This document shows positions 1 through 8,696 of a stretch of 64,000 nt of DNA, piece after piece (within the stretch, counting starts at the first letter, position 1; each line of letters starts with the position of its first letter). Both the position numbers and the translations under genes were made by a program. The stretch covers positions 1 to 64,000 of the forward strand of contig JAFYSJ010000031.1 in the NCBI GenBank assembly GCA_017559445.1. The letters are read 5' to 3'. The notes under the pieces are model-generated. The model worked only from the letters and a program-made list of their open reading frames with translations, did not search any database and was not told where the DNA came from. The DNA is from Clostridia bacterium. Lineage in GTDB: Bacteria > Bacillota > Clostridia > RGIG7378.

Positions 1-56
1 GGGTAGGAACTACCCGAAGTCACGCTTGTGGAGTTAGTAGGTTGCAAGGACATTGA
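1..56 (+). CDS. C-terminal end of an IS200/IS605-family TnpB/OrfB (partial)
   Basis: The third forward frame is open from the window edge to a TGA at 54-56 and encodes VGTTRSHACGVSRLQGH. The GTTRxxACG pattern followed by a short polar tail is how many OrfB/TnpB proteins of IS605-type elements end. TnpB is an RNA-guided nuclease ancestral to Cas12. Only 17 codons are visible, so whether the gene outside the window is intact cannot be judged. The call is supported mainly by the IS-like right end that follows at once. Confidence 0.65.
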   Translation, partial: VGTTRSHACGVSRLQGH

Positions 57-95
57 AGCAAGAAGCCAGTAAGCTTTAGCTTAGTGGTAGTTCAC
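57..95 (+). mobile_element. Right end of an IS200/IS605-type element
   Basis: A hairpin at 66-87 pairs CCA-g-TAAGCT with AGCTTA-g-TGG around a TT loop and one G-G mismatch. It is followed by GTAGTTCAC ending at 95. A subterminal imperfect hairpin then TAGTTCAC is the usual right end of IS605-group elements in Firmicutes. In TnpB systems this end also forms the 3' part of the guide (omega) RNA, and the guide is read from the flanking host DNA, here position 96 onward inside yfiH. The junction position is inferred. Confidence 0.65.
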
Positions 96-898
96 TTTGG
101 AGTAATAACTGCAACCATGCTGCCTCTTCTAAGGCCATTTCTCCTATGAGAATAGAACTTATCTGGGTTACAACATGTGCACTCATCGCATACGCTAATA
201 TTCTCCGGTTTCACGCCTGCCTCAATAAGTATGGCTCTGTTTATCCCTGCTAAATCCACCATAAACTTGCCATTTTCTATTGGTTCTACGAATTTGTCCA
301 CCATATCACCAAGCTGTTCTCTCATGCTATCTGGTACATCGCAATGTGTCTCAAAACAACATTTACCGATACATGGTCCAACAGACGCTTTCAAATCCTT
401 AGGATTGCATCCAAATTCTGTCTCCATTTTATTCACCAGAAGTCCTGCTATGCGTCCTGCAGTACCTCTCCATCCACCATGGGCTGCTCCAACAGCCTTT
501 CCATCCGGTGTGGCAACCATTATAGGACAGCAATCTGCGTAAAATGTAACCAAAGAAACATGTGGATCATTTGTCACCAGGCCGTCACAACTTACAAAAA
601 CCTGTGGCGTATATAGTCCATTACCTGCCAAGCTACTATCCACTCTCTCAATTACAGTTTCGTGAATCTGCTTAGACAAACAGAGGCTACTGGACTCAAC
701 GCCCAGCGCCTCTGCAAATATTTCGTAATTCTTTTTTACATTTTCCTCTGTATCGCCTGTGTTCAAAGTAAAGTTCAAAGACTCACAATGGTCCTGGCTA
801 ACTCCGCCTGTTCGCAGAGAAAATCCATGTCTTACATGAGACAACGAATCAAAATCCACATATTGAACCTGACCTACAGACTTAATGGTGTATGACAT
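92..898 (-). CDS. YfiH/YlmD family multi-copper polyphenol oxidase-like (purine nucleoside phosphorylase) protein
   Basis: A 268-residue protein of the YfiH/YlmD/LACC1-like family, usual length about 250-280. The metal-site motif HGGWRGT is at about residues 139-145, and the family cysteine/histidine signatures GPCIGKCCFE and YSHRRNG are both present. Homologues were first called laccases; work on the family indicates purine nucleoside phosphorylase/deaminase activity with zinc, so the substrate should be held loosely. The ATG overlaps the prmA stop codon (TAATG), implying coupling, and this is the last gene of the hrcA operon. The stop codon at 92-94 lies inside the IS right end, so the last residues were probably reset by the insertion. 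Confidence 0.85.
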   Translation of the reverse strand: MSYTIKSVGQVQYVDFDSLSHVRHGFSLRTGGVSQDHCESLNFTLNTGDTEENVKKNYEIFAEALGVESSSLCLSKQIHETVIERVDSSLAGNGLYTPQVFVSCDGLVTNDPHVSLVTFYADCCPIMVATPDGKAVGAAHGGWRGTAGRIAGLLVNKMETEFGCNPKDLKASVGPCIGKCCFETHCDVPDSMREQLGDMVDKFVEPIENGKFMVDLAGINRAILIEAGVKPENISVCDECTCCNPDKFYSHRRNGLRRGSMVAVITPK

Positions 899-1845
899 TA
901 CTTAGGAGCCCTCATGAGCATAGCTGTCCACTCACCAGATGTTCTAGCAGAAATCTTAGTGAAACCTACGGACTCAAGTGCCTCCTGAACCTCATCTGCT
1001 CTCTCGGAAATAATGCCGGAGCAAAGGAGCAATCCGTTTGGCTTAATGTATCCTCTAAACAAATCCTTCATAGCCTTAATAACATCTGCAACAATGTTAG
1101 CTGTAATAAGGTCAAACTCTCTGTCTGGAATCTTGTTTGCAAAGCTTGTGTTGCCGAGAACGTTTCCTGTCATAACAGTGTACTTATCCTTAGCAATTCC
1201 ATTAATCTCCATGTTAGCAACTGCTGTCTCTGTAGCAATGCTGTCGATGTCAACCAATGTTGCTTCCTTAGCGCCGGAAAGGAGTGCTGCAATAGCCAAA
1301 ATACCGCTACCACAACCCATGTCCAACACCTTAGCATTTGGCTTAGTATTCTGCTCGATGAACTCAAGGCAAAGCTTTGTTGTGTGGTGCTGTCCTGTAC
1401 CAAAAGCCATACCAGGATCGATGTTGATGATTGTTCTATCCTCTGGATCCTCTACCTTCTCCCATGTGGGGCTTACGATAAAGTTCTCACCTACTGCGAA
1501 GGGCTTAAAATACTTCTTCCAGTTGTTTGCCCAGTCCTCATCGTTTACGTGAGATCTGGAAACAGTAACATTCTCCATCTGAGAAAGGTCTGCAGCAATA
1601 TCTGCATAGAGTCTGTTACCCTCTTCGTCATCCTTAAAATATGTTCTGATGTAAACGAAGTCATCGCTACCAGAAAGGAGCTCCTCATCTACGTAGTCCC
1701 AGAACTGTCTATTGTTCTCCAAGAACTCTCTAATGTCGTTCTTATCCTCGATGGAAACGCCCATTACGCCATAGTCGTAAATCTCTGCGCATACCAAATC
1801 TGTTAACTCTGGAATTGTTCTTGCTGTTAACTCAATAAGTTTCAT
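898..1845 (-). CDS. prmA: Ribosomal protein L11 methyltransferase PrmA
   Basis: A 315-residue SAM-dependent methyltransferase that trimethylates ribosomal protein L11. The Rossmann SAM-binding motif VLDMGCGSGILAIAA is at about residues 173-187, preceded by the PrmA signature DPGMAFGTGQH. The catalytic-loop segment ITANIVADV follows. It starts 8 bp after dnaJ and overlaps yfiH by one base. prmA downstream of dnaJ is a conserved Firmicute arrangement. Length and start agree with the family. Confidence 0.95.
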   Translation of the reverse strand: MKLIELTARTIPELTDLVCAEIYDYGVMGVSIEDKNDIREFLENNRQFWDYVDEELLSGSDDFVYIRTYFKDDEEGNRLYADIAADLSQMENVTVSRSHVNDEDWANNWKKYFKPFAVGENFIVSPTWEKVEDPEDRTIINIDPGMAFGTGQHHTTKLCLEFIEQNTKPNAKVLDMGCGSGILAIAALLSGAKEATLVDIDSIATETAVANMEINGIAKDKYTVMTGNVLGNTSFANKIPDREFDLITANIVADVIKAMKDLFRGYIKPNGLLLCSGIISERADEVQEALESVGFTKISARTSGEWTAMLMRAPK

Positions 1846-1853
1846 AGTCTCAC

Positions 1854-2999
1854 CTACTTAAATTTCTTTTTGACTCTGTCAAAAAAGTTCTTACTGTTCT
1901 CAAAGGAATCTCCGCTAATTTCGCCGAACTTACGCAAAAGTTCCTTCTGCTTTTCGTTCATGTGGCGAGGAACGTCAATGTAGAACTTAACGTACTGATC
2001 GCCCCTAGCTGTGCTACGAAGAATTGGCATTCCCTTGCCCTTAAGACGGATAACAGTGTCTGTCTGAGTTCCTGCTGGAACATTGTACTTAACTCTACCA
2101 TCAATAGTTGGAATCTCAATCTCTGCACCAAGTGCTGCCTGGGCAAATGTCAAAGGCAACTTACAAATAACGTCGCTTCCCTGTCTCTCAAAGAGCTCGT
2201 GGGGCTGTACAGATACATTAACAATAACGTTGCCATTTGGGCCACCATTTGTGCCTACGTTACCTGCTCCGCCTACGGAAATAGCCTGGCCATCGTCAAT
2301 ACCTGCTGGAATCTTAACAGAAATCTTGTGCTGCTTACGAGTTGTACCCTTACCACCGCACTTAGAACAAGGCTCCTTAATAACCTTACCTGTGCCATGA
2401 CAAGCATCACACTCCTTAACAGTTGTATACTGAGCAAATCCCATGTTCTGACGAACGTTGATTCTACCAGTACCACCGCACATTGTACACTTAGTAACAG
2501 AGTTTGGATCCTTAGCACCTGTACCATGACAGTCCTCGCACTTCTCTGTTCTATAGTAGCTAATCTGCTTATCTACTCCTGTGGCTGCTTCTTCAAAACT
2601 AATTGTAACATTAACTTCAATGTTTTGTCCCTGCCTTGGAGCGTTTGGATTAGAATTCCTCATACCACCGCCTCCAAAGAAGGAGTCAAAAATATCGCCA
2701 AAGTCAAATCCGCCTGCTCCGCCAAAGCCACCAAATCCGCCGAAACCACCTGCTCCAGCACCTGCTGCTGGGTCAAATGCTGCATGGCCAAACTGGTCGT
2801 ACTTTGCCTTCTTGTCTGGGTCACTCAAGACACTGTATGCCTCGTTAACCTCTTTGAACTTTTCTTCGGCCTCTTTATTGCCTGGGTTAATGTCTGGGTG
2901 ATACTGCTTAGCCTTTTTTCTAAAAGCCTTCTTGATCTCTTCCTCAGAAGCTCCCTTTGTTAATCCCAGGGCCTCATAATAATCTCTTTTATCTGCCAT
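1854..2999 (-). CDS. dnaJ: Chaperone protein DnaJ (Hsp40)
   Basis: A 381-residue type I DnaJ, co-chaperone that delivers substrates to DnaK and stimulates its ATPase. An N-terminal J domain carries the HPD tripeptide (about residues 34-36). A Gly/Phe-rich linker follows (about 77-113). The zinc domain has four CxxCxGxG repeats ([32 protein letters not shown]) and the C-terminal substrate-binding domain is complete. It lies 140 bp after dnaK in the same operon, separated by a hairpin that may set relative expression. Confidence 0.97.
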   Translation of the reverse strand: MADKRDYYEALGLTKGASEEEIKKAFRKKAKQYHPDINPGNKEAEEKFKEVNEAYSVLSDPDKKAKYDQFGHAAFDPAAGAGAGGFGGFGGFGGAGGFDFGDIFDSFFGGGGMRNSNPNAPRQGQNIEVNVTISFEEAATGVDKQISYYRTEKCEDCHGTGAKDPNSVTKCTMCGGTGRINVRQNMGFAQYTTVKECDACHGTGKVIKEPCSKCGGKGTTRKQHKISVKIPAGIDDGQAISVGGAGNVGTNGGPNGNVIVNVSVQPHELFERQGSDVICKLPLTFAQAALGAEIEIPTIDGRVKYNVPAGTQTDTVIRLKGKGMPILRSTARGDQYVKFYIDVPRHMNEKQKELLRKFGEISGDSFENSKNFFDRVKKKFK

Positions 3000-3081
3000 A
3001 GTTTCTTCCTTAAACTCACTACCGGCAACCTACTTTATATGTAAAACCGGCTGTTTGGATAATTTCCTAATTACAGTCCAC

Positions 3082-3109
3082 GTCCCGCGTAAGAAAATCT
3101 CCGCGGGAC
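3082..3109 (-). other. Intercistronic hairpin between dnaK and dnaJ
   Basis: A perfect 8-bp inverted repeat, GTCCCGCG at 3082-3089 with CGCGGGAC at 3102-3109, sits in the 140-bp dnaK-dnaJ gap. It has no T-run on the minus strand, so it is not a classical terminator. mRNA stabilisation or processing is the likely role, by inference. Confidence 0.5.
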
Positions 3110-3139
3110 AGTGTAACCTATATTACTTGTTTTTGGCAA

Positions 3140-4969
3140 TTACTTATTGTCATCTACCTCAGTGAAGTCAGCATCGTAGTATGTCTGACCATCTGCTGTT
3201 GTACCTGCACCTGGGTTCTCAGCGCCAGGCTGTGCACCTGTCTGCTTGTAAACCTTCTCAGATACTGCATAGATTGCCTGAGTCAATGTCTCCATTGCAG
3301 CCTTTACTGCGTCAAGGTCTGTACCCTTGAGAGCTTCCTTAACACCGTTGCAAGCATTCTCGATGGAGCTCTTGTCGCCTGCATCCATCTTGTCGCCCAT
3401 ATCCTTAAGCATCTTCTCTGCCTGGTATACTGTAGCGTCTGCCTGGTTTCTTGTGTCGATGTCTTCCTTCTTCTTCTTATCTTCCTCTGCGAACTTCTCT
3501 GCTTCCTTAACAGCTGCATCGATATCGTCCTTAGAAAGGTTTGTAGAAGCTGTGATTGTTACCTTCTGCTCGTTACCTGTACCAAGGTCCTTAGCAGATA
3601 CGTTTACGATACCGTTTGCGTCGATATCGAATGTTACCTCAATCTGAGGAATTCCTCTTGGAGCTGGAGCAATACCGGACAAGCTGAAACGACCAAGTGT
3701 CTTGTTACCAGCTGCCATTTCTCTCTCACCCTGCAAAACGTGAATCTCTACAGATGTCTGACCGTCTGCTGCTGTGGAGAATACCTGGCTCTTCTTTGTA
3801 GGAATAGTTGTGTTTCTCTCAATAAGCTTTGTGCATACACCACCAAGTGTCTCAATACCAAGGGACAATGGAGTTACGTCCAAAAGGAGCAAGCCTGTAA
3901 CGTCACCTGTGAGAACACCAGCCTGAATAGCAGCACCAACTGCTACGCACTCGTCTGGGTTAATGCCCTTGAAAGGATCCTTACCCATGAACTTCTTAAC
4001 AGCTTCCTGAACTGCTGGAATTCTTGTGGAACCACCAACAAGGAGAACCTTGTCAACCTGAGCTGCAGATACGCCTGCATCGGACAATGCCTGTCTAAGA
4101 GGTCTCATTGTTCTCTCAACGAGGTCTGCTGTAAGCTCATCGAACTTAGCTCTGGAAAGTGTCATGTCAAGGTGCTTAGGACCTGTTGCATCTGCTGTGA
4201 TGAAAGGAAGGTTGATGTTAGAGTTTGTAACACCAGAAAGCTCGATCTTAGCCTTTTCTGCAGCTTCCTTAATTCTCTGCATTGCCATCTTGTCAGATGT
4301 AAGGTCGATACCTGTCTCGGACTTGAACTGAGCTACCATGTAATCCATGATTCTCTGGTCAAAATCGTCACCACCAAGCTTTGTGTCTCCGCCTGTTGCG
4401 AGAACCTCGCATACTCCATCGCCAATCTCCATGAGGGATACGTCGAAAGTACCACCACCCAAGTCGTAAACAAGGATCTTCTGATCATGCTCCTTGTCAA
4501 GGCCGTAAGCAAGAGCTGCAGCTGTAGGCTCGTTGATGATTCTCAAAACCTCAAGGCCTGCAATCTTACCAGCGTCCTTAGTTGCCTGTCTCTGAGAGTC
4601 AGAGAAATATGCAGGAACTGTGATAACTGCCTGTGTAACTGTCTCGCCCAAGTATGCCTCTGCATCGGACTTAATCTTCTGCAAAATCATTGCGGAGATT
4701 TCCTGAGGAGTGTACTGCTTACCGTTTACGTTCTCCTTCTCTGCTGTACCCATCTTTCTCTTGATGGAGATAATTGTACCATCTGGGTTTGTAATTGCCT
4801 GTCTCTTTGCAACCTGACCTACAAGTCTGTCGCCTGTCTTAGAGAATGCAACAACAGATGGAGTTGTTCTATTTCCTTCGGGATTAGCGATAACTACTGG
4901 CTCGCCACCTTCCATAACTGCTACGCATGAGTTTGTTGTACCTAAATCAATACCAATAACCTTTGCCAT
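3140..4969 (-). CDS. dnaK: Molecular chaperone DnaK (Hsp70)
   Basis: A 609-residue Hsp70. The ATPase domain begins [15 protein letters not shown] and contains the phosphate-2 loop [12 protein letters not shown] and the adenosine motif [11 protein letters not shown]. The substrate-binding domain starts after the linker [10 protein letters not shown]. The Firmicute-type N-domain lacks the extra loop of proteobacterial DnaK. The start is placed at the ATG preceded by GGAGGATATTAAA; an upstream TTG five codons earlier overlaps that ribosome site and is unlikely. Repressed by HrcA through CIRCE as part of the operon. Confidence 0.98.
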   Translation of the reverse strand: MAKVIGIDLGTTNSCVAVMEGGEPVVIANPEGNRTTPSVVAFSKTGDRLVGQVAKRQAITNPDGTIISIKRKMGTAEKENVNGKQYTPQEISAMILQKIKSDAEAYLGETVTQAVITVPAYFSDSQRQATKDAGKIAGLEVLRIINEPTAAALAYGLDKEHDQKILVYDLGGGTFDVSLMEIGDGVCEVLATGGDTKLGGDDFDQRIMDYMVAQFKSETGIDLTSDKMAMQRIKEAAEKAKIELSGVTNSNINLPFITADATGPKHLDMTLSRAKFDELTADLVERTMRPLRQALSDAGVSAAQVDKVLLVGGSTRIPAVQEAVKKFMGKDPFKGINPDECVAVGAAIQAGVLTGDVTGLLLLDVTPLSLGIETLGGVCTKLIERNTTIPTKKSQVFSTAADGQTSVEIHVLQGEREMAAGNKTLGRFSLSGIAPAPRGIPQIEVTFDIDANGIVNVSAKDLGTGNEQKVTITASTNLSKDDIDAAVKEAEKFAEEDKKKKEDIDTRNQADATVYQAEKMLKDMGDKMDAGDKSSIENACNGVKEALKGTDLDAVKAAMETLTQAIYAVSEKVYKQTGAQPGAENPGAGTTADGQTYYDADFTEVDDNK

Positions 4970-5014
4970 TTTAATATCCTCCAAAATCTAATTAATTTGC
5001 TAATAATATGTGGG

Positions 5015-5584
5015 TTAGTTTGCTACCTTAACCATGCTATGTCGAATAACCCTATCTCCAAGCATGTAGCCCTTTTGGAACTCTTCCACAACTGTATTGT
5101 CTCCAACAGTCTCATCCTCAACATGCATTACTGCATTGTGAAGGTTGGGGTCGAACTCCTTGCCCAAGGCCTCTATTTCAACAACGCCAATCTTGGACAT
5201 TACTTCCTTGAACTGACGGATTGTCATCTTTACACCTTCGTGATACTGCTTAGCCTCTGCAGTCTCTGGCTCTGCTGCCATGGCTCTGTCCAAATTGTCC
5301 AGAACTGGAAGAATCTTCTCCACTGCATCTGCCTTGCCATCTCCGTACATGAGCTCCTTTTCTCTAGTAGTACGACGACGGTAGTTATCGTACTCTGCTG
5401 CAAGTCTCATGAATTTATCATTTGCCTCTGCAAGCTCTGCTTCCTTAGCTGCCAGCTTCTCCTCAAGCTCTGCAACCTGCTTAGCTAACTTCTTGTCAAC
5501 CTTATCCTTTTTGGCAGAAGCCTTTGTGTCCTGAGCTACTGTCTCCTCTGGAGTAACAGTATCCTTAATGTTCTCTTCGTTCAT
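5015..5584 (-). CDS. grpE: Nucleotide exchange factor GrpE
   Basis: A 189-residue GrpE, which releases ADP from DnaK. An acidic, lysine-rich N-terminus is followed by a long coiled coil (about residues 28-75), including RLAAEYDNYRRRTTREK, and the C-terminal beta domain with GEEFDPNLHNAVMHV-like sequence (here GKEFDPNLHNAVMHV). It overlaps the end of hrcA by one base, indicating translational coupling, and lies 45 bp upstream of dnaK. Confidence 0.96.
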   Translation of the reverse strand: MNEENIKDTVTPEETVAQDTKASAKKDKVDKKLAKQVAELEEKLAAKEAELAEANDKFMRLAAEYDNYRRRTTREKELMYGDGKADAVEKILPVLDNLDRAMAAEPETAEAKQYHEGVKMTIRQFKEVMSKIGVVEIEALGKEFDPNLHNAVMHVEDETVGDNTVVEEFQKGYMLGDRVIRHSMVKVAN

Positions 5585-6657
5585 TATTTATCTCCCTCTA
5601 TATGAGCTCCGCTGTCTGGATTAAGGCTCTTAATCTCTCTGCGGTTCATAACTGATTTCATATCCTTAAGCACTGAAACTACTCTAGCGTAATCCATTCT
5701 CTTAGGTCCGATAACGCCGATCAAAACTCTGTGAGAAGAATCAACATCGTAGGTGCTGGCTACAATGGAACAATCCTGCATCTTCTCGTCCTGGTTCTCA
5801 CTACCGATGCTAACGTAAAGGTCCTGCTCCTGGTCCATCTCCATGTGTGTAACCACATCTCTAATGAAACCCTTCTCCTCCAACATTCCTATGAGTTCCT
5901 TAGCTCTAGCGGAATCACTGAACTCTGGATACTCCAAAACGTTCTTGGCGCCATCTGTGTAAGTTCTGTGCTCTTCGTTCCTGCGTCTTGACTCCACAAT
6001 GCCCTGAAGTACTGGAAGCAAAATGTCGATCCTAATGCCCTCAATCTTGCTAAGGGTGTTGGCCAAAGCAACGTCAATGGAGGAAATCTCAACTCCGTGA
6101 AGCTTAGCAGAAAGCATCTTGGCTACCTTGTCAACCTGGTCCTGTGTGGCATCTGCTGGAATCAAAATGATCCTGTTATGAATGCTGCCAGACTCTGTGG
6201 TAACAACTACCATTGCCTTCTCCACATCTACCAAGAAAAGCTGCACGTTCTTGATAATCTCTGTGTCGCCGTCTGTCTTAGCTGTAGCAACAATAGGATA
6301 TCCTGTAATCTGAGAAAGTAGTCTAGTCGCTCTCTGGAGCATGTAGCTTAACTCGTCAATCTTAGAGTGCAGAATCTCTGTCATGGCTGCCAGACCCTCT
6401 TGGTCGTCAAACTGTCTGGGGCTCATAAGAGAGTCAACATACAGTCTGTAGCCTCTGTCAGAAGGAACGCGTCCTGCAGATGTATGAGGCTGTTCTAGGT
6501 AACCCATCTCCTCCAAATCTGCCATCTCGTTACGGATAGTGGCTGGAGAAAGTTTAAGGTCGAGCTTCTTAGAAATATTACGAGATCCTACTGGTTCGCC
6601 AGTCTGGATGTACTCGTCTATGATAGCCTCTAATATTTTTAACTTTCTATCGTCCAT
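5584..6657 (-). CDS. hrcA: Heat-inducible transcription repressor HrcA
   Basis: A 357-residue repressor of class I heat-shock genes that binds CIRCE and depends on GroE for folding. The N-terminal winged helix contains the family sequence SPATIRNEMADLEEMGYL (about residues 37-54), then the HTSAGRVPSDRGYR signature. The C-terminal end IGPKRMDYARVVSVL is also typical. It is the first gene of the operon, and a perfect CIRCE lies 55 bp upstream, so it is autoregulated. Confidence 0.97.
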   Translation of the reverse strand: MDDRKLKILEAIIDEYIQTGEPVGSRNISKKLDLKLSPATIRNEMADLEEMGYLEQPHTSAGRVPSDRGYRLYVDSLMSPRQFDDQEGLAAMTEILHSKIDELSYMLQRATRLLSQITGYPIVATAKTDGDTEIIKNVQLFLVDVEKAMVVVTTESGSIHNRIILIPADATQDQVDKVAKMLSAKLHGVEISSIDVALANTLSKIEGIRIDILLPVLQGIVESRRRNEEHRTYTDGAKNVLEYPEFSDSARAKELIGMLEEKGFIRDVVTHMEMDQEQDLYVSIGSENQDEKMQDCSIVASTYDVDSSHRVLIGVIGPKRMDYARVVSVLKDMKSVMNRREIKSLNPDSGAHIEGDK

Positions 6658-6711
6658 TTAATCCTCCGACCGTTTCCGGTCATGTGACTTAGTGCCCTCT
6701 GTTTTAGTTTG

Positions 6712-6738
6712 TTAGCACTCACCTCGGTCGAGTGCTAA
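6712..6738 (-). promoter_or_regulatory. CIRCE operator (HrcA binding site)
   Basis: TTAGCACTC at 6712-6720 and GAGTGCTAA at 6730-6738 form the exact CIRCE consensus with the standard 9-bp spacer. It sits between the -10 box and the hrcA start, so bound HrcA would block transcription of the whole hrcA-grpE-dnaK-dnaJ-prmA-yfiH operon. Confidence 0.97.
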
Positions 6739-6749
6739 TCACTGGTTAC

Positions 6750-6778
6750 AGTTTACTACCATAAGAATATGTTGTCAA
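6750..6778 (-). promoter_or_regulatory. Sigma-A promoter of the hrcA operon
   Basis: On the minus strand TTGACA (6773-6778) is followed after 17 bp by TAAACT (6750-6755). The -35 is a perfect consensus and the spacing is ideal; the -10 is moderate. CIRCE begins about 11 bp downstream, around the expected start site. Confidence 0.75.
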
Positions 6779-6906
6779 CAACATCAAATGTGAAATAATT
6801 CATAACAAAGCCAGTTTATTTTGTGCATATTTCGTAAGAAAAATCCATTTGCCTTATATAATAGGTATAAATATTTCCAAATGGGGTTTTTTTGCTAGAA
6901 ACTTCT

Positions 6907-6914
6907 GTTATAAT
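6907..6914 (+). promoter_or_regulatory. Extended -10 promoter of the argJ-like gene
   Basis: TGTTATAAT is an extended -10 element (TGnTATAAT). It lies 35 bp before the ATG of the ArgJ-like gene, which has its own ribosome site GAGGTGG. No clear -35 is seen, which is common for extended -10 promoters. Confidence 0.55.
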
Positions 6915-6949
6915 AGGGGGATAGAAAAAGAAGTACGAGGTGGTTCTTT

Positions 6950-8116
6950 ATGCAGATTAAGTTAATTGATGGCGGTGTAGTTGCACCAGAGGGCTTTTTT
7001 GCCTCCGGTATTGCAACTGGTATTAAGCCAAATGATGTAAATGATTTTGCACTTGTTTGCTCTGACGACACAGCAGCAGCTGCTGGCGTTTTTTCTGGAC
7101 TCAATGTTCGTAGCAATTCCACTAAAGTGGTTATGGAGAATATCGCAAATGGTTACGCAAACGCTATTGTAGTTAACAGTGGCAATGCTAATGCATGTAA
7201 CGGCCAGCAGGGCGTTGCAGATGCTAAGCATATTTGCTCCCTTGTAGCTGAGCAGCTTGGTTGTGAGGCAGATGACGTTCTCTTCCTCTCCACTGGTGTT
7301 ATGGGCAAGGCTCTTCCCATGGATAATCTCACAGCTTCTGTTGAGACACTTGTTGGTAACATGTCTGACAGCGGCAACCTTGATGCTATTGATGCAATCA
7401 TGACATGCGACACTCGTCGTAAGGAGTATGCAGCAGAGTTCAAGCTTCAGGATGAGACAGTTCGCGTTGGCGTTATGGTTAAGGGTTCTGGTATCTACTA
7501 TCCTCTCATGGGTGGTATAACAGTTATCATCACAACAGACGTTAACATTTCTAAGGCACTTCTTCAGAAGTCCATTGAAACTGTAGTAGCTAAGACATTC
7601 GCTAAGATTTCCGTAGATGGTAAGCTTAACGCTTACGAGGCAGTTGTTGCACTTGCTAACGGCCAGGCAGATAACTCTGGCGTAGTTGCACAGGACAACG
7701 CATACGACAGCTTCACAAACGTTCTTCAGTACCTTTGCTCCAACCTTTGCAAGGATCTCGTTAGAGACTGCGAGAGTGGCAAGTTCGTTGAGGTTACAGT
7801 TAAGAACGCTACTACACAGGAGCAGGCACTTGAGCTCGCAAATGCAATTGCTGGTTCTAACGCTTTCAAGGAGGATCTTTCTGAGGGCATCTGCGATGTA
7901 AGCAGCATCGTTAATGCTATTAACGGTTCCAACGTAGAGATTACAGACTCCATGCTTGATGTATTCCTTGGAGATGTACAGATTCTCAGAGCTGGTAGCG
8001 TAGCAGATTACGAGGACGAGCAGGTTGCTGAGATTCTTTCCAAGAACTCTGTAGCACTTACTGTTGTTGTATCTACTGGCACATGCACAGACAAGGTACT
8101 TGCTAGCTTGTATTAA
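6950..8116 (+). CDS. ArgJ-like protein lacking the autocleavage nucleophile
   Basis: A 388-residue protein of the ArgJ (ornithine acetyltransferase / N-acetylglutamate synthase) family. The family sequence VNSGNANACNG is at about residues 75-85 and KGSG at 178-181. ArgJ precursors cut themselves between Ala and Thr in a PNMATML-like motif, and that Thr is the catalytic nucleophile. Here the aligned stretch is PLMGGIT (185-191), so Ala-Thr reads Gly-Gly. The downstream DGDTSTND-type motif is DGKLNAYE (223-230), and the usual ...YVKINADYRT C-terminus is missing. The reading frame is intact, with a good promoter, ribosome site and terminator, and there are no arg genes nearby. It is probably an expressed paralogue without classical ArgJ activity; annotating it as ArgJ would be unsafe. 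Confidence 0.75.
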   Translation: MQIKLIDGGVVAPEGFFASGIATGIKPNDVNDFALVCSDDTAAAAGVFSGLNVRSNSTKVVMENIANGYANAIVVNSGNANACNGQQGVADAKHICSLVAEQLGCEADDVLFLSTGVMGKALPMDNLTASVETLVGNMSDSGNLDAIDAIMTCDTRRKEYAAEFKLQDETVRVGVMVKGSGIYYPLMGGITVIITTDVNISKALLQKSIETVVAKTFAKISVDGKLNAYEAVVALANGQADNSGVVAQDNAYDSFTNVLQYLCSNLCKDLVRDCESGKFVEVTVKNATTQEQALELANAIAGSNAFKEDLSEGICDVSSIVNAINGSNVEITDSMLDVFLGDVQILRAGSVADYEDEQVAEILSKNSVALTVVVSTGTCTDKVLASLY

Positions 8117-8141
8117 TCATCTAACTTAAAAGCAAACAAAT

Positions 8142-8171
8142 AATCACCATATCCAATCGGGTATGGTGATT
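8142..8171. terminator. Bidirectional terminator after the argJ-like gene
   Basis: AATCACCATA (8142-8151) pairs with TATGGTGATT (8162-8171), followed by TTTGTT on the plus strand. It separates the plus-strand argJ-like gene from the converging minus-strand DUF4279 gene and may serve both. Confidence 0.7.
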
Positions 8172-8201
8172 TTGTTATTCTGATATTAAATTAGTTCTAT
8201 T

Positions 8202-8696
8202 TTACAAAAACTCGAAACGTATGGATGCGCCTGCTTTTCCCCAAAACTCCACACTTTCCTTTGGAATCTCCAGATAAGGAAAATCCTTCTTAGGGCCATA
8301 TAACTTAATGATTAAATTAGCGTACATACCATACTCTTCACATATTCTTGAAATAACCTGGTCTTTATCCTGAAAAGATTTCTCAAACTGTTTTAAGCAC
8401 TGATCCACCCAAATAGAATTCATTTCTGGTGATTCAAAACTATACGAACCATGCACTATATATTTATGGTACAAGCTATCTCCTGAAATTATTGTGCACC
8501 AGGGCATATCTCTTTCGATTTCCTCTTTTGAATATTCCTTAGATATCCTTCCCCTACTAATTTTAGGTGGAGATATTTTAGTTGGTGTAATTCCAAGGGC
8601 ATTTGTTATAACATCCCAGTCCATATCTGCACTATCTTTTTTTGTTAGAGAAAATACAATTTTAATCCTAGCTTTATTCTTAAATCCCAATATCAT
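8202..8696 (-). CDS. DUF4279-like protein, possible immunity protein
   Basis: A 164-residue protein resembling DUF4279. The N-terminal half has the pattern ALGITPTKISPP (about residues 31-42), the middle has the conserved tryptophans, and the C-terminal end reads FWGKAGASIRFEFL, like the ...GAxIxIEFY ending of the family. DUF4279 proteins often occur in toxin-immunity neighbourhoods. It overlaps the upstream gene by 17 bp and has an AAGGAG ribosome site. Codons are visibly AT-richer than in the flanking housekeeping genes, suggesting transfer. No toxin gene is adjacent. Function is inferred from family resemblance only. Confidence 0.6.
   Translation of the reverse strand: MILGFKNKARIKIVFSLTKKDSADMDWDVITNALGITPTKISPPKISRGRISKEYSKEEIERDMPWCTIISGDSLYHKYIVHGSYSFESPEMNSIWVDQCLKQFEKSFQDKDQVISRICEEYGMYANLIIKLYGPKKDFPYLEIPKESVEFWGKAGASIRFEFL

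Noticed and set aside
1962-4930. Long plus-strand open frames across dnaJ and dnaK (about 330-400 codons)
   Set aside because: They are antisense shadows created by the codon bias of dnaJ and dnaK; they are rich in Cys and Leu and have no ribosome sites.
6950-8116. Simple annotation as functional argJ
   Set aside because: The scissile Ala-Thr and the STND-type motif are replaced, so bifunctional ArgJ activity cannot be assumed.
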